Part shown: one piece after another, positions 1 to 11,214 of the stretch
Position numbering within the stretch: position 1 is the first letter of the stretch
Layout: every line of letters begins with the position of its first letter
From: Bombyx mori
Taxonomy: Eukaryota > Arthropoda > Insecta > Lepidoptera > Bombycidae
NCBI RefSeq assembly: GCF_030269925.1
Contig: NC_085112.1
Coordinates: forward strand, 2,791,501-2,855,500
Reading direction: 5' to 3'
DNA length: 64,000 nucleotides
Position numbers and translations under genes: made by a program
The notes under the pieces: generated by a model
Told to the model about the DNA's origin: nothing
What the model saw: the letters and a program-made list of their open reading frames with translations, nothing else
Databases searched by the model: none

Positions 1-609
1 ACCAGCGTGGGTCGAGGATAGCCGGCCTTCCATCACCCGGATGCTCTTGCGTAAAACGCGTGCAGAGCAGCTTGCACGTCGTCTTCTTAGGCCCCCCTCG
101 CCGGTCCCCAGACCGACATGTGAGGGGGACCCGAAACACTTAGAGGGCCAGGGCTTGGGCGAGATCCGCCTCCCTGGCCCCCGCTCGACGGCGGCGGGAT
201 TGTGCGTCTCTCACGCGGCCCGCCGCCTCCTTCTGCGAGATGGTGCACTCGCAGAAGTCGAGCATCGCCTTCCACGACTCGTCGTCGCCGAGCATCGATG
301 CCACAACACTCGGCAACGACAAGTCGGTTCCTATTTTTGCGACGAGGACACGGCGCCACCCCTCCCATGCGGGGCAGGCGACAAGCGTATGCTCTGCCGT
401 GTCCAAGTCGCAACCACAATGGTGGCACTCTGCCGTCGGCTCGGCTGTGATCCGGTGCAGGAACTCACCGAAACAACCATGCCCAGTGAGCACCTGCGTA
501 AGCCGGAAAGTGAGGCGTCCTCTGTTACGATTCACCCAATCCACAAGGACCGGGCGAATCGCCTCGACGGTCCTACGACCAGCCGAAGGATCAGCCAGCC
601 GTCTGGACT
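1..609 (-). mobile_element. R1-clade non-LTR retrotransposon, 5'-truncated copy 1
   Basis: The minus strand from 609 to 140 encodes the end of ORF2, with the terminal zinc knuckle CHHCGCDLDTAEHTLVAC and the tail QKEAAGR..EADLAQALAL before TAA. The copy reads Trp (TGG, DWVNRN) where the copy at 57 kb has TAG. It is 5'-truncated at ~609 and continues past the left edge of the window. The TAA lies in a 21-bp segment between CCCTC repeats that is absent from the 57-kb copy. R1 clade is inferred from the knuckle and the C-terminal RT region of the 57-kb copy. Confidence 0.85.
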
Positions 610-611
610 AG

Positions 612-735
612 TTTTCATCCTGCTCTCTATTTGTATCGCGAAGCAGTAATGTGCTCTGTTTTGGGGGAAGGGCCACTCGTAAAACTATATAATTGAGACT
701 TGATCTCATATATCGAGGTGGGTGGTGGGTTCCGC
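612..735 (+). mobile_element. Degenerate Bm1 SINE fragment
   Basis: Diverged matches to the Bm1 body (gcgaagcagtaatg near 640; atatcgaggtgggtgg near 709) lie directly beside the 5' end of the R1-clade LINE, suggesting that the LINE inserted into an old Bm1. Confidence 0.55.
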
Positions 736-739
736 GTTG

Positions 740-1160
740 TGAATTCAACCTTTCAGCATTCATACTATGGTATCCAATTATCGCTCAATGTCAATGGCCC
801 GTGAGCTCGTCTTTTTGGTCAGTAAAAGTAACGATTCTAGAATGCTCATCGCACGTGTATCAGCATTTCGCGCGGAAGCTTTTCCATTTAGCGCTTCACC
901 GAGAAAACTTTATCGATTACAGAAGCAATCTATGTTTTTAATTTCGAATTGAAATTTAAATTCGTTTTCGCCTCTCACCTGTTCCCTCCCAATTAGAAAT
1001 ACCGTTCGTATGAGAAAGCCGAGTGCAGAGTTTCATGGAGCTTGAGATAAATCTATCGTATCTTTTTTATTATCACACCATATTTTGTCGAAAGTGCCAT
1101 CCCCATTGTGGGTTATGCATTTCAAGATATCAAATGCTGCATACCATTCCAAAAACATAC
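740..1160. other. Unassigned AT-rich sequence
   Basis: No repeat family, splice-supported exon or RNA gene recognised. Confidence 0.5.
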
Positions 1161-1164
1161 ATAC

Positions 1165-1497
1165 TGTTACGCGGGTAAGAGTATCGTCATCTATCGTCGA
1201 AAAGTAGAAACGAATATAAAAAGAACTAATAAAATCGAGAACGCTCGAGGAGAGCAACGCCATCTATTATCAAATAGCGAAACATATATCGAAGCGACTG
1301 GCCTTATCGAGAATGTTCCGAAGGTACCGGTTAGTAACCGGATACACTAAAAGCGAAATAGCTAACGGATCACCAGAAGCGAAGCGGAAGAATCGAATAA
1401 CAAATTGTAGTGCTCTGTAAGTTTCTTAAGTGCTTAATACAGTCTTAATTTGTACTTCGGTAGAAGTTTTATTTATCCCGAACCACAGCGCTTAACA
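1165..1497 (+). repeat. Solo LTR (TGTTACG family), with 4-bp target duplication
   Basis: Starts TGTTACGC, ends TTAACA, flanked by ATAC at 1161-1164 and 1498-1501. It shares body motifs with three other copies (14787, 34857, 54651). The 4-bp duplication and TG..CA ends fit a Gypsy-like LTR. No internal region is attached. Confidence 0.8.
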
Positions 1498-1728
1498 ATA
1501 CACATACAAAATACACACCCTGTATTTGAACAATTTTAGAAGCTGAAATTGCTATTAACCACTAACTTATATAGTAAGCGGATAACATATATTTACTAAA
1601 CTAATCATTGATAATTGCTATGTTAAGTTCATATTTCGTGGTCCTATATAATTCGATGACAGATGCGTCCTCTTCACACCCTCGAGAACTCAGGTTACGC
1701 CCGTCAATTGTTTTTAATGGTTACTTAA

Positions 1729-1840
1729 TAGTAGGAAGCGGCTTGGCTCTGCCTCTGGCATTGCTGACGTCCATGATGGTAACCACTTACCATCAGGTGG
1801 GCCGTAAGCTCATATGCATACAACGGCAATAAAAAAATGT
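1729..1840 (+). mobile_element. Short retroposon 'B', 3' part
   Basis: Diverged copy of a family seen seven more times (28618, 42115, 44150, 55787, 59257, 62090 and pieces), recognised by ggctctgcctctggcattgc and ending caataaaaaaa. Its A-tail resembles that of Bm1. Confidence 0.65.
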
Positions 1841-1849
1841 ATAAAAAGG

Positions 1850-2395
1850 TTTTTAATACGCTTTTATTAGCTTCAGACGTATGTATAAGTTAGTATGTTA
1901 GTATGTTAGTATGTAACGGAATCTTTGAACATGATTTTGACCCCCTTCCAAACGTGGGATTAAATCGAAATTTTGTATACTTATTAAGGACCGATGACAA
2001 TTAAATATTAAAAAATAAATTGAAAAAATTGAATATCAACTAAAAAATTAAAATAGAAATAGTTGAAAAAAACTAACAAAATACGCTTTTATAGAAAATC
2101 CAACTAAAAAATGAATTTTTTTTTTTATAAATTTGAATTCAAAATGGTGTAAGAAAAAATGATTTTATTGTAAAAAAAGCGTGGGGTGCATGGTATCAGT
2201 AGTTATAGATATTTTTGAACAGATATGAGTAGAAGGGTTATTTTTATAATATCCTGAAAAGCACGCCACGCTTTTTTACAATAAAATATTGTTTTCTTAC
2301 ACTATTTTTAATTCAACTTTATTAAAATTTATTTTCTATTTTTTAGTTGGATTTTCTACGAAAGCGTATTTTGTTAGTTTTTTTAAACTGTTACT
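1850..2395 (-). repeat. Palindromic repeat 'M' (MITE-like), copy 1
   Basis: Arms at ~2060-2190 and ~2270-2390 are inverted repeats of about 120-130 bp (aactaacaaaatacgctttt / aaagcgtattttgttagttt; inner GTAAAAAAAGCGTGG / CCACGCTTTTTTAC). A tail (~1850-2030, gaccgatgacaat) is shared with the copy at 8305-9235 in opposite orientation. Confidence 0.7.
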
Positions 2396-2489
2396 TCTTT
2401 TTTTCGGATATCATACTAGTACATCACGTAAAAAGAAAACGGAAAGCGATGAATGTTTCTTTATATTATATGATCATCATCATGATATA

Positions 2490-2685
2490 AAACGGCATGA
2501 TATAACTCGGTTTCTCTCATCCAGCTCCTGTCAGCCACTCTGCACAGATCACCACTCCACCGAGTCTGAAGGCGTCCTGCACTGCGTTTTCCAACACGCG
2601 GTCTCCACTCAAGAACGCGTTTACCTCAACAGTTATCGGTTGTCCGACTAATATGGCCAGCCCATTGCCACTTCAAATTACTAAT
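2490..2685 (-). mobile_element. RTE-clade LINE remnant
   Basis: The minus strand reads LKWQWAGHISR and, after frame damage, GKRSAGRLQTRWSGDL, the characteristic C-terminal end of lepidopteran RTE-type ORFs. It is broken by stops. Confidence 0.6.
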
Positions 2686-2702
2686 TCTACTACTATTTTA
2701 TA

Positions 2703-3077
2703 CTAGTGGACCCGGCGAACTTTGTTCCGCCGCACGGTTTGTTTCAAACACATCAACTGGTCAACTTCAAAATTTTTTTTTATTTTTTTTTTATTTTATG
2801 ACCTGGTGACAGAGACCTTTAGGTCACTTCAAAATTTTACTATAAATAACCATAGAATATATTACGTTTAGCTGTCAGTTGCGTTTTGTTATTACATATC
2901 AGTTGCGTTTTGTTATACCACGTTTTATGACACGTCCCAATGGGAACGTGATAAATAGTATCCTATGTCCTTCTCCTGGTTCTAAGCTACCTCCTCACCA
3001 ATTTTCAGCCAAATCAGTTCAGCCGTTCTTGAGTTATAAATAGTGTAACTAACACGACTTTCTTTTATATTTAAAGA
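2703..3077 (-). mobile_element. Non-autonomous Helitron
   Basis: On the minus strand it starts TCTTTAAATATAAAAGAAAG and ends CTAG, with a hairpin GGCGGAAC-AAA-GTTCGCC about 9 nt before the end. The insertion lies between A and T, as Helitrons do. No protein is encoded. Confidence 0.85.
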
Positions 3078-4500
3078 TAACTCACCTATTCTATACCTAT
3101 ATTACCTTACTAGCCAAGGGCGGATCCAGGGGGAGGGTCATGGGGGTCATGACCCCCCTCTGAGCTGGTTCCAGGACCTAGGTGGACCACATATTGAACT
3201 TAATGATTTTAGGACACAATATATTGTTGCTCCTTATATTGTTCCTTAATTAATTTAATATAATAACTTTGTATGATGGCAAATTTTTGAGAACGAACGC
3301 ATCGAAAATTTGAATTTTACCGCGCCGCACTCGCGCGCGCTTTTCGAATACGTAACGTCTAGCTAGGCCTAACCTCAAATTGAATCCTAACCTCAATCGG
3401 AATCGGAACGACTAAACTTCAACATATCATAACATAGTTCTAAGTTAAAAAACTAAAATTTCTTTCTAGCTTTAATGTGCTTATAAGTGTACCTTTATAA
3501 GTATTCTTAAAAACTATTATTGTAAATTCTTTAATTACAAGAAATGGCAAGTAATCAGTTTCTCATTATTCCAGTGCGTGTGTTTTAACTTAAATGTTAT
3601 TGTTGTTAATGTTCATAAAGTACCTCATAGGTAGATATGTAGGTACCTACTTACTGAAAGAGTCCTGCGTGCCTTATGTACCTACTTATATATATTTTTG
3701 GACGACAGAGATTGAAGAGCATAAGGTTACTGACCCAACCTAAAATCTTAGATAAATTCACACAATGAAATCAAGTGTATCGTCGTGACCACATTGATTT
3801 TAATGCTTTTAAAAATAAAATAAGAGAGCAACCTAAAGAATGAATATAGCATGCATAAACTTAAAAATAATCTTCGTAAAAGTTTTAAAAGCACCTAGCG
3901 AAAACTTCGATACAAACTATTGCGCGACACAAAAACATTGCGCTTCATTAACAGGTATGCATTTACAACAAGTACCTAAATAGTAATCTACCTACCTACT
4001 ACTTTTTACTTTATTTGTATATTACAGATTTTTAAAAACTATAAAATATTAGAGAACCTGAAATTGTTTTGCTTGTTTAACACTATACTTACCTAAAGTT
4101 AGTAGGTATTACCTATTTGACGTAAGTACCTACCTAGGTAATAAAAAATCGTGTAGGGGCCTAAACTTAAGTAAGGTCTTTATGGAAAATGCAGTGGACT
4201 GTAAAACTACCTACTTACTTTTTATTTCTCAGGTACTACTGTATCTTTAAGCAGAATATTGCAATCGAACTCAATTGATTTAAAAAAAGCTACGAACGCT
4301 ATTAATGATACTTTAAGTGTGTTACAAAATAAAAGAGAAAACGTGGACGTAATCTTTCGTCAGCTTTTTGAAGAGCCTAAAGAAGTAGCTGAGCAGCTAG
4401 ATGTAGAAATTAAATGCCCCAGAATAGTATCAAAACAAATACATAGGGTCAATAATCAACCTGCTCAATCAACTGAAGAGTATTTCCGCAGAGCTATATA

Positions 4501-5807
4501 CCTAGTCAGGTCATAAGTATTGTCACACAGTAAAAACTTTTCTTTTAGAATGCTGGCCACAAAAAAGTTTATTGAATTCGAATTTGGAATTGTTCATGAA
4601 AGTAAAAATGTATACTTTTAGAATTTTACTCATTTTTAAATATGGAGTGGACGCTTAAAGAAGACCGTGTTGCAATTATTGCGTTGCATCGTTGCGGTTA
4701 CGCGCCAATTCAAATTTTTAACATACTGAAAATTTTGAATATAACCAAAAGATTCGTCTAGCGTACCATCAAACGATACAATGAAGACTCTAGTGTAGAT
4801 GACAGGTCAAGAAGTGGTCGCCCTCCGTCTGTTAGGACTCCAGCAGTGATAAAAGCTGTGAAGGCGCGAATTCAAAGAAATCCCAAACGTAAGCAGAAAC
4901 TGTTGGCCCTTCAGATGGGGTTAAGCAGAACCACGGTGAAAAGGGTGTTAAATGAAGACTTAGGGCTTCGGGCATATCGAAGAAAAACAGGACATCGTTT
5001 GAATGCTCGTCTAATGGACCTGAGACTGAAGAGATGCCGCGCTTTGTTGAAGTGGTATGCGGGAAAAAAATATCGGGAAATTCTTTTTTCGGATGAAAAA
5101 ATTTTTACCGTAGAAGAGAGATACAACAAACAAAATTATAAGTTGTACGCACACAGTAGTGAAGAAGCGAGCAACCGTATTCCGCGTGTCCAACGAGGTC
5201 ATTTTCCATCCTCGCTCATGGTATGGTTGGGAGTTTCTTATTGGGGCTTAAAAGAGGTACATTTTTGTGAGAAAGGTGTAAAAACGAATGCAGTTGTGTA
5301 TCAAAATACAGTCCTGACGAACCTTGTGGAACCTGTTTCTCATACCATGTTCAATAAGAGGCACTGGGTATTCCAACAAGATTCGGCGCCAGCTCATAGA
5401 GCGAAGAGCACACAAGACTGGCTGGCGGCGCGTGAAATCGACTTCATCCGGCACGAAGACTGGCCCTCCTCCAGTCCAGATTTGAATCCGTTAGATTACA
5501 AGATATGGCAGCACTTGGAGGAAAAGGCGTGCTCAAAGCCTCATCCCAATTTGGAGTCACTCAAGACATCCTTGATTAAGGCAGCCGCCGATATTGACAT
5601 GGACCTCGTTCGTGCTGCGATAGACGACTGGCCGCGCAGATTGAAGGCCTGTATTCAACATCACGGAGGTCATTTTGAATAAACTTTAGTGTCATAAGAA
5701 TCTATGTTTTGTTAAGTTCATTTTGGTATATGAATGGTTACATAATGAATAAACTTGTTTCAATTATTTTACATTAAACATGTGACAGAATTTATGACCT
5801 GACTAGG
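4501..5807 (+). mobile_element. mori/maT-type mariner, nearly complete
   Basis: 1,307 bp with inverted repeats beginning CCTAGTCAGGTCATAA (left 4501-4516; right end 5792-5807), flanked by TA at 4499-4500 and 5808-5809. These boundaries restore the hAT reading frame exactly, which fixes them better than the repeat alone. A related, older element lies at 32600. Confidence 0.93.
4642..5682 (+). pseudogene. mariner transposase, DD37D, one nonsense codon
   Basis: Cut-and-paste transposase of the IS630-Tc1-mariner superfamily. One frame runs from ATG 4642 to TAA at 5680-5682, broken only by TAG at 4759-4761 (codon 40, in the N-terminal helix-turn-helix). The catalytic triad is Asp151 (FSDEKIF), Asp247 (FQQDSAP) and Asp285 (NPLDYKIW), with 37 residues between the second and third. 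This DD37D signature defines the Bombyx mori/maT lineage (Bmmar1-like). Length is usual for the family (~345 aa). The single stop suggests recent loss of activity. Confidence 0.92.
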
Positions 5808-6166
5808 TACATCCCTCTTCTAGATTCAATGATAAGTGATCTCCAGGACCGCCTGTCTCCTGATGTACTCAATTTGTTTCAGCTATGCGTATTCATGCCA
5901 AAAAGCGAATATAGTAATGGAGACATTGAAACTGTGAAACAACTAGCTAGTCTAGCTACCGACTATACATTATTACTAGATAATACTCCAGTTTCTGTCA
6001 TTGTAAATGAATATCGGCTTTAAGTACAGTACTTACGTACAATAATAAAATACCTACTTTTTACTTGTATCTATTGTTATCAAAATTAAATTATAAGTTC
6101 TTGACTTGACCATGACTATGTGACCCCCTCCTGGCACCAAAGCTGGATCCGCCCTTGTTACTAGCC

Positions 6167-6231
6167 TAACTAAACAACCTAAATCAGTATTTACGAGTAA
6201 ATGCTTAGTTAGGTTGCTTAGTTGTTTAGTA
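6167..6231. repeat. Short inverted repeat
   Basis: actaaacaac near 6168 pairs with gttgtttagt near 6221, directly outside the hAT target duplication. Possibly a tiny MITE; no other copy seen. Confidence 0.35.
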
Positions 6232-6356
6232 GACAGGCCGTATTCCAGTTCGTCTATTTACATAGGAATTAAAAAAAAACCTTTATGATTGCTTCAAAAT
6301 TAGAAACTAAAACTGCGGATACTAATAATGAAGAAGGAAATACTGAGCTTTTTATT

Positions 6357-6405
6357 CCTCAAATGGGTGGACCACTTCACGGCCCACCTGGTGTTATGTG
6401 GTCAA
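6357..6405 (-). mobile_element. Bm1 SINE tail fragment
   Basis: Only the 3' end of the body (gggtggac..cacctggtgttatgtgg) remains, ~145 bp from a + copy. Confidence 0.6.
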
Positions 6406-6547
6406 CGGACCGCATTGACATTAACCCTTCTAAGTTTTATGTTTCAGAAAAATGCTTTTCGTAATGATATGACATTCGACCCGTGGGTTTCAGATAATTA
6501 CGGGAACTGTAATTTATGTTTTAATCAAATAATAATAAAATATTTAT

Positions 6548-6782
6548 TGGTGGCAGGACATGTTGTGAGTCCGCACGGGTAGGTACCATCACCCTGCCTA
6601 TTTCTACCGTGAAGCAGTAATGCGTTTTGGTTTGAAGGGTGGGGCAGCCGTTGTAAAAAGTCAGACTTTAGAACTCATATCTCAAGGTAGGTGGTGGCAT
6701 TTACGTTGTAGACGTCTATGGGCTCCGGTAGCTACTTAACACTATGTGGGCCGTGACCACCCATGTAAGCATCGAAAAAAAG
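6548..6782 (+). mobile_element. Bm1 SINE, 5'-truncated
   Basis: Body from ggtggcaggacatgttgtga to the A-tail after cacccatgtaagc; no tRNA-like head. Confidence 0.9.
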
Positions 6783-6789
6783 AGATTTA

Positions 6790-7490
6790 GAAAAATTCAC
6801 CAGATTGTTTTCCTCTAAATGTTGAAGGGGTGAAAATGCTTTCTCCTCCTTGCCTTGATAATCCTTAATGCTAAGGGTCGCGGCCTCCCTGAATAGCTGT
6901 CTCTTGGACTATCTTGCGCTAGCTCAGTTTATCTTCGGCTGCGTGAGTGATATCGTAGATTGAGTAGTCCAGGGTATAGCATATCTGTTCCGACCGGCAC
7001 ATTAGACTCCCGCCTCTGCTTACAAAGTATTATAAGCGTCGTAATGAACAGTAACTTAGTAATTACATTACGATCATTTTACAGGTTTTCGTTGTAACTG
7101 CTATATAAAAAATAAAGTAAATGAAATTGGTTATTTAGTATTCGACCGTCACCCCGTTCAACACAAGAAGACTGATCAATTCAATATGAAAGTTTTCCTC
7201 CGATTCGCTTATTTTTTTGAGCGCGCGTGGAAAAATGTACTATGAAATTTGTTTAATACTTTCAATATTATGATAATTCAACATTCTAAATCTACATTAT
7301 TATTGTAAGTTTTTTTTTTTTGTAATCTATGTCGGATAGCTCTTTTACAATATAATTGAGGTTTTCATCTCTTTTCGCAACGTTTTGCTAGATTAGCAAG
7401 CTCACGGCTTATCTTATAATAGGTTAAAAGTACTTTGACGTTTCAATGTTGCGTTTTTTAATTGCCATTATAATAGTCACGGACGACTAA
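6790..7490. other. Unassigned stretch
   Basis: No gene seen. A slightly GC-richer piece at ~6870-7015 could be an old LINE remnant, but no motif supports it. Confidence 0.4.
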
Positions 7491-7491
7491 A

Positions 7492-7886
7492 TCTATATTT
7501 TAATACGTGGAGCAATGTATCCCTTTTTACGGAAATCGCGCGGATGGAGGTGTATGAAATTTTCCACACTCATAGAGAATATAAAGAAGAAGTGCACAAT
7601 GCTAATTTTTTTTTTAAATAATGCATAAAATATACATTAAATCGATAAAGAAAACATCACACACACTACCGTGTATTTGACACACACACGCATGCATACT
7701 ATTTATTTATTGTCAAACTTTTGTTCTTGATGTCTGTTGTCAAATTGAGAATAGATTAAATATTGTTTGTCTTTATTAATATTTTTCTATAGTGTAGTCT
7801 TGGCGTTGAAAATACAATCATAATAGTGTACAAACTTACAATTCCAATTAATTATAGTCGAATTTCGACTACTGCGGGACCACTAG
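7492..7886 (+). mobile_element. Non-autonomous Helitron, family H, copy 1
   Basis: Begins A|TCTATATTTTAATACGTG, ends AGTCGAATTTCGACT hairpin then CTAG|T. Same family as 8413, 13096, 18788 and 31738. Confidence 0.88.
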
Positions 7887-8304
7887 TAAAGATTAAACTG
7901 TAAAAGTATTTTTAGTGATGTCTACAACTGGCCGAAGAAGATATTGCGATGTAAATTTTTTATTAGAGTTTCTCATACATACATACATACATCATAGCGT
8001 AATTGTCGATATTCATCTTGAGAAATCAGGTCGGAGAATGGAACAGATAATTGGTTTGCTGTAGGAACAGTCAGGTTCTTCATTTACATAGCATCAATGT
8101 GGATGGTGACATCTTTTTGCTATTAATGGGTTATCATTGGATACCTGGTATCGTAAAATACCTAGCTAGTAATTTTATTTGAATGAGCACACCACTAACG
8201 GAGTCGTGAGCTAAGTTAATAAATCGCTTACATGCTCTGCGAAAATCTATTCTGCATGGTTATACTATAATATATAGAATGTAGTATTTCATCATAATAA
8301 ATAA
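7887..8304. other. Unassigned stretch
   Basis: Contains a short (CATA)n microsatellite at ~7976-7994; otherwise nothing recognised. Confidence 0.5.
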
Positions 8305-9235
8305 TAGTTAAAAAAAACTAAAAAATCACGCTTTATATAAAATTCAACTAAAAAATAGAAAATAAATTTTAATAAATTTAAATTTAAATTGCTTTTTAAG
8401 GTATTATTGAAACTAGAGGTCCCGCAGTAGTTGAAATTCGACTATAATTAATTGGAATTGTAAGTTTGTACACTATTATGATTGTATGTTATACTTCTAC
8501 AATTACAAATTTTGCCAAGACTACACTATAAAAAATATTAACAAAGGCAAACAATATTTAATCTATTCTCAATTTGACAACAGACGTCAAGAACAAAAGT
8601 TTGACAATAAATAGTACCTATGCATGCGTGTGTGCGTCAAATACATGGTCTGTAGTGTGTGTAAGTTTTTCTTTATTGATTTAATGTATCTTTTATGCAT
8701 TATTTTAAAAAAAAATAGCATTGTACACTTCTTCTCTATATTCTCTTTAAGTGTGGAAAGTTTCATACTCCTCTGTTCGCGCAATTTTCGTAAAAAGGGA
8801 TACAAAGTTTTTGCTTCACGTATTAATATATAGATAATAATTCTTCTACTCATATCTGTCAGAAAAATATTTATAACTTATAACACCATGCACCCCAGGC
8901 TTTTTTTAAAATAAAATATTATTTTTTTACACAATATTCAATTTAAATTTATTAAAGTTTATTTTTATTTTAGTTGTATTTTATATAAAGCGTATTTTTA
9001 ATTTTTTTTTTTAACTATTATTTATTTTTCATTTTTTTAATTAAATTCTTTTTGCAAATTGAATAATGGAATAATCTTATCAAATTAGTGTATTGTCATC
9101 GGTCCTCGTTAAATCTACAAAGTTTGAATGAAATCTGGCCGTTTAAAGTGGGTCAAAATCGCGTCTAAAGGAGTCAGTTACAAACATACAAACATAAATA
9201 CAAGTGAAGCTAATATAAAGCGTGTAAAAGCAGTA
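8305..9235 (+). repeat. Palindromic repeat 'M', copy 2, split by a Helitron
   Basis: Inverted arms at ~8305-8400 and ~8900-9035 plus the shared tail to ~9235. A Helitron sits between the arms, so M is the older insertion. Confidence 0.7.
8413..8834 (-). mobile_element. Helitron family H, copy 2, nested in repeat M
   Basis: On the minus strand starts TCTATATATTAATACGTGAA and ends CTAG, with A and T flanks in the host repeat. Confidence 0.88.
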
Positions 9236-9429
9236 TTTACTAATTGAATTGCAATGGTTTTATAATATGAGTCCAGAACAGAACAAAAAATGTAGATCAA
9301 AGAAATCACTAGACAAATCAGCGTAATCAATGACTGCCCCGCAATTATTTCACTATGCAAATCAAAAGCCGAATTACAGACCGACTCTAAGCCATAGTCT
9401 TCTAATTGAAAAGATATGGCCAAAAATAT

Positions 9430-9604
9430 TTGAGTCCATAGTCGACGAAGACGTGTCTATTGAGTCCATAGTTGACTAAGACATTTGTATTGAGGTCGCT
9501 GTCGACTAAGACATATCTATTGAGCTCATAACCCACTAAGACATGTCTATTGAGCTTATAGTCGACTAAGACGTGTCTATTGAGCTCATAGTGTCTATTG
9601 AGTT
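9430..9604. repeat. 30-bp minisatellite, about six units
   Basis: TTGAG recurs at 9430, 9460, 9490, 9520, 9550 and 9580 (period exactly 30), with a short last unit. Most units contain GTCGAC followed by TAAGAC. Units differ by a few bases. Non-coding. Confidence 0.9.
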
Positions 9605-9889
9605 TTCTTCTAGAATAACATCAGGTGGGTAAGAATCATCTAAGGTTAGAAATTAAAACGCGGTGTACTTACTGATTGAAAAATTGTTTTTGTATAGTTC
9701 TAATATCATATATACCACATTGTGTGTGTTATATTATGAATAGTCGTTGGAAGTATAAATAGACTTCAAGTTTCATAATGATTAGATTGATTCGGTGGTT
9801 TTGTTAGCCCTTCTAACTCGACGATCGATGCAACCTTGCTCAGTGTTGAGTTCTTATTAAACCCGTATTATTATATGTATAATAATATA

Positions 9890-10109
9890 CTAGCAGACAC
9901 ACGTCTTAAATCCGCTTATTCTGAACTTTTTTGAAAAAGTCTTAATAATCTGGACTATTTTGTGACTATTTTTGGACAATTGTGAATCTAAACCATTCTC
10001 GAACCGACTGGAACACACATAAAAAAATTCAACAAAATAGGTCCGGCCGCTTAAGAAGACTTCACTAACATACACACGGAGAGAAGAACTTTATATATTA
10101 TTATTAAGA
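9890..10109 (-). mobile_element. Short Helitron-like element (220 bp)
   Basis: On the minus strand starts TCTTAATAATAATATATAAA and ends CTAG at 9890-9893. The flanks are A and T. Confidence 0.65.
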
Positions 10110-11214
10110 TACAGCATTATAAATAAGTATATCAGTCTCTTGCTTCCATAGTACAGGGACTCCTAACTCGGAACCAGATGACCATATGAGTCTAATCATC
10201 GATTATATTTTTACTGTGTGATTACATTCATAAATAGTCACATTTACATATAGAAAATAAATCAAGAAAATATTTGTATACATACATATGTAGTCGTTAG
10301 TTACAATTTTTTTTACTCTAGCGTAATTAAGGCATCGCTTCGCATCGCTATAAAAAAATAAAACAACAAAATGAAGTGATTGGAGCTTTAATAACTTGAT
10401 GCGATAAGTTTGAGTGCGAGCACGACGAGTGCGACGGCGAATGTTTGCGTCTCTGTCTAACGTAGTTCAAGTTGAAATCTGTGTTGCGAGTGGCCGACAA
10501 TTGTTGGGCGGGTAAAGTAGGCTTACTGATAAATAGATACGGCAAGGATTCATTTGTTTGTTTTTGTAATTCGTTGGTTTTGGTGAAAATATTGATCGAA
10601 ATATGCTGTAATAAATATGCTGTAATATATAATGTATATAATCTATATATCTATATCTAATAATTGGATTATTTTTACTTTTAATCGGGAGGTTTCGTGA
10701 AATTGTATGGTTGCCATATTTTAACTAGCTGACATTGCTTCGTCGGAAGGGACAAAGGGAATGGGTGAAATGGAAAAAACATGTAGAAATATATCTGTCA
10801 AATTATTTTTTTACCTTATTCACTATTTAAATTCTTCACAACAAAAGCTCTTACTTTTATATACGGAAATATAATATGGACTTATAATAAGTAATTTTGT
10901 CTTAATAACCTTTTTATAAGATTTTAATTAATAAGTTTTTTAATAACGTTCCAAATATCCATCAGACATTATTCACACAACAAAAAATTTACAAATAATG
11001 ATCATCTTATTCGTACAAATATATACTATAGTTGATTTATGTACTTTTGTAGTAGTCGATTTTATTATCAGAAATAATTTCCAGCGGGTCTATCAGATTG
11101 CCATAACTCTACAGAAAAAAAAATACAAATAAATATAAAAAAACTACATATCTTCAGGACTCGCACATAAAAATAACAGAAGTAAATTTTCAGTAGACTT
11201 GAATGATACGAAAG
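10110..11214. other. AT-rich sequence upstream of the candidate promoter
   Basis: Apart from the weak promoter-like patch at 10340-10515 nothing is recognised. A possible Helitron end (taactagctgacattgcttc, ~10723) has no partner. Confidence 0.4.
10340..10515 (+). promoter_or_regulatory. Weak promoter-like patch
   Basis: GCTATAAAAAAA near 10347 is followed by a CpG-rich stretch (gcacgacgagtgcgacggcg, ~10418-10438) in otherwise AT-rich DNA, with a possible donor GCGG|GTAAAG near 10511. It could be an alternative leader exon or chance. Confidence 0.15.

Larger units (their letters stand above)
4233..6023 (+). pseudogene. hAT transposase fragment, interrupted by mariner
   Basis: After a possible acceptor (tttctcag, to 4232) the frame reads VSLSRILQSNSIDLKKATNA.. 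to EEYFRRAIY at 4500. Removing the mariner and one TA lets it continue in frame as IPLLDSMISDLQDRL..NEYRL to TAA at 6021-6023. The LSRILQ.SIDL..A and YFR.AIYIPLLDS patterns match hAT transposases of the ZMYM/repressor-of-PKR-inhibitor type. The N-terminal part and the dimerisation domain are not visible. Confidence 0.8.
3115..6157 (+). mobile_element. hAT DNA transposon with 8-bp target duplication
   Basis: Terminal inverted repeats CAAGGGCGGATCCAG at both ends, flanked by the 8-bp direct repeat TTACTAGC (3107-3114 and 6158-6165), the size typical of hAT. Minus the 1,307-bp mariner it would be about 1.7 kb, too short for a complete transposase, so it is an internally deleted or degraded copy. 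Only a central piece of the transposase is visible. Confidence 0.9.

Noticed and set aside
140..649. Several overlapping long open frames on both strands at the left edge
   Set aside because: Only the minus frame ending at 140 matches a protein family (R1-clade ORF2 tail); the others are shadows caused by its high GC content.
4503..5805. Mariner ends set at GTCAGG.. with TA at 4503-4504 and 5804-5805
   Set aside because: The inverted repeat extends four bases further out, and only TA at 4499-4500 and 5808-5809 restores the hAT reading frame.
9430..9604. CRISPR-like array
   Set aside because: The whole 30-bp unit repeats without unique spacers, and the window is eukaryotic; it is a minisatellite.
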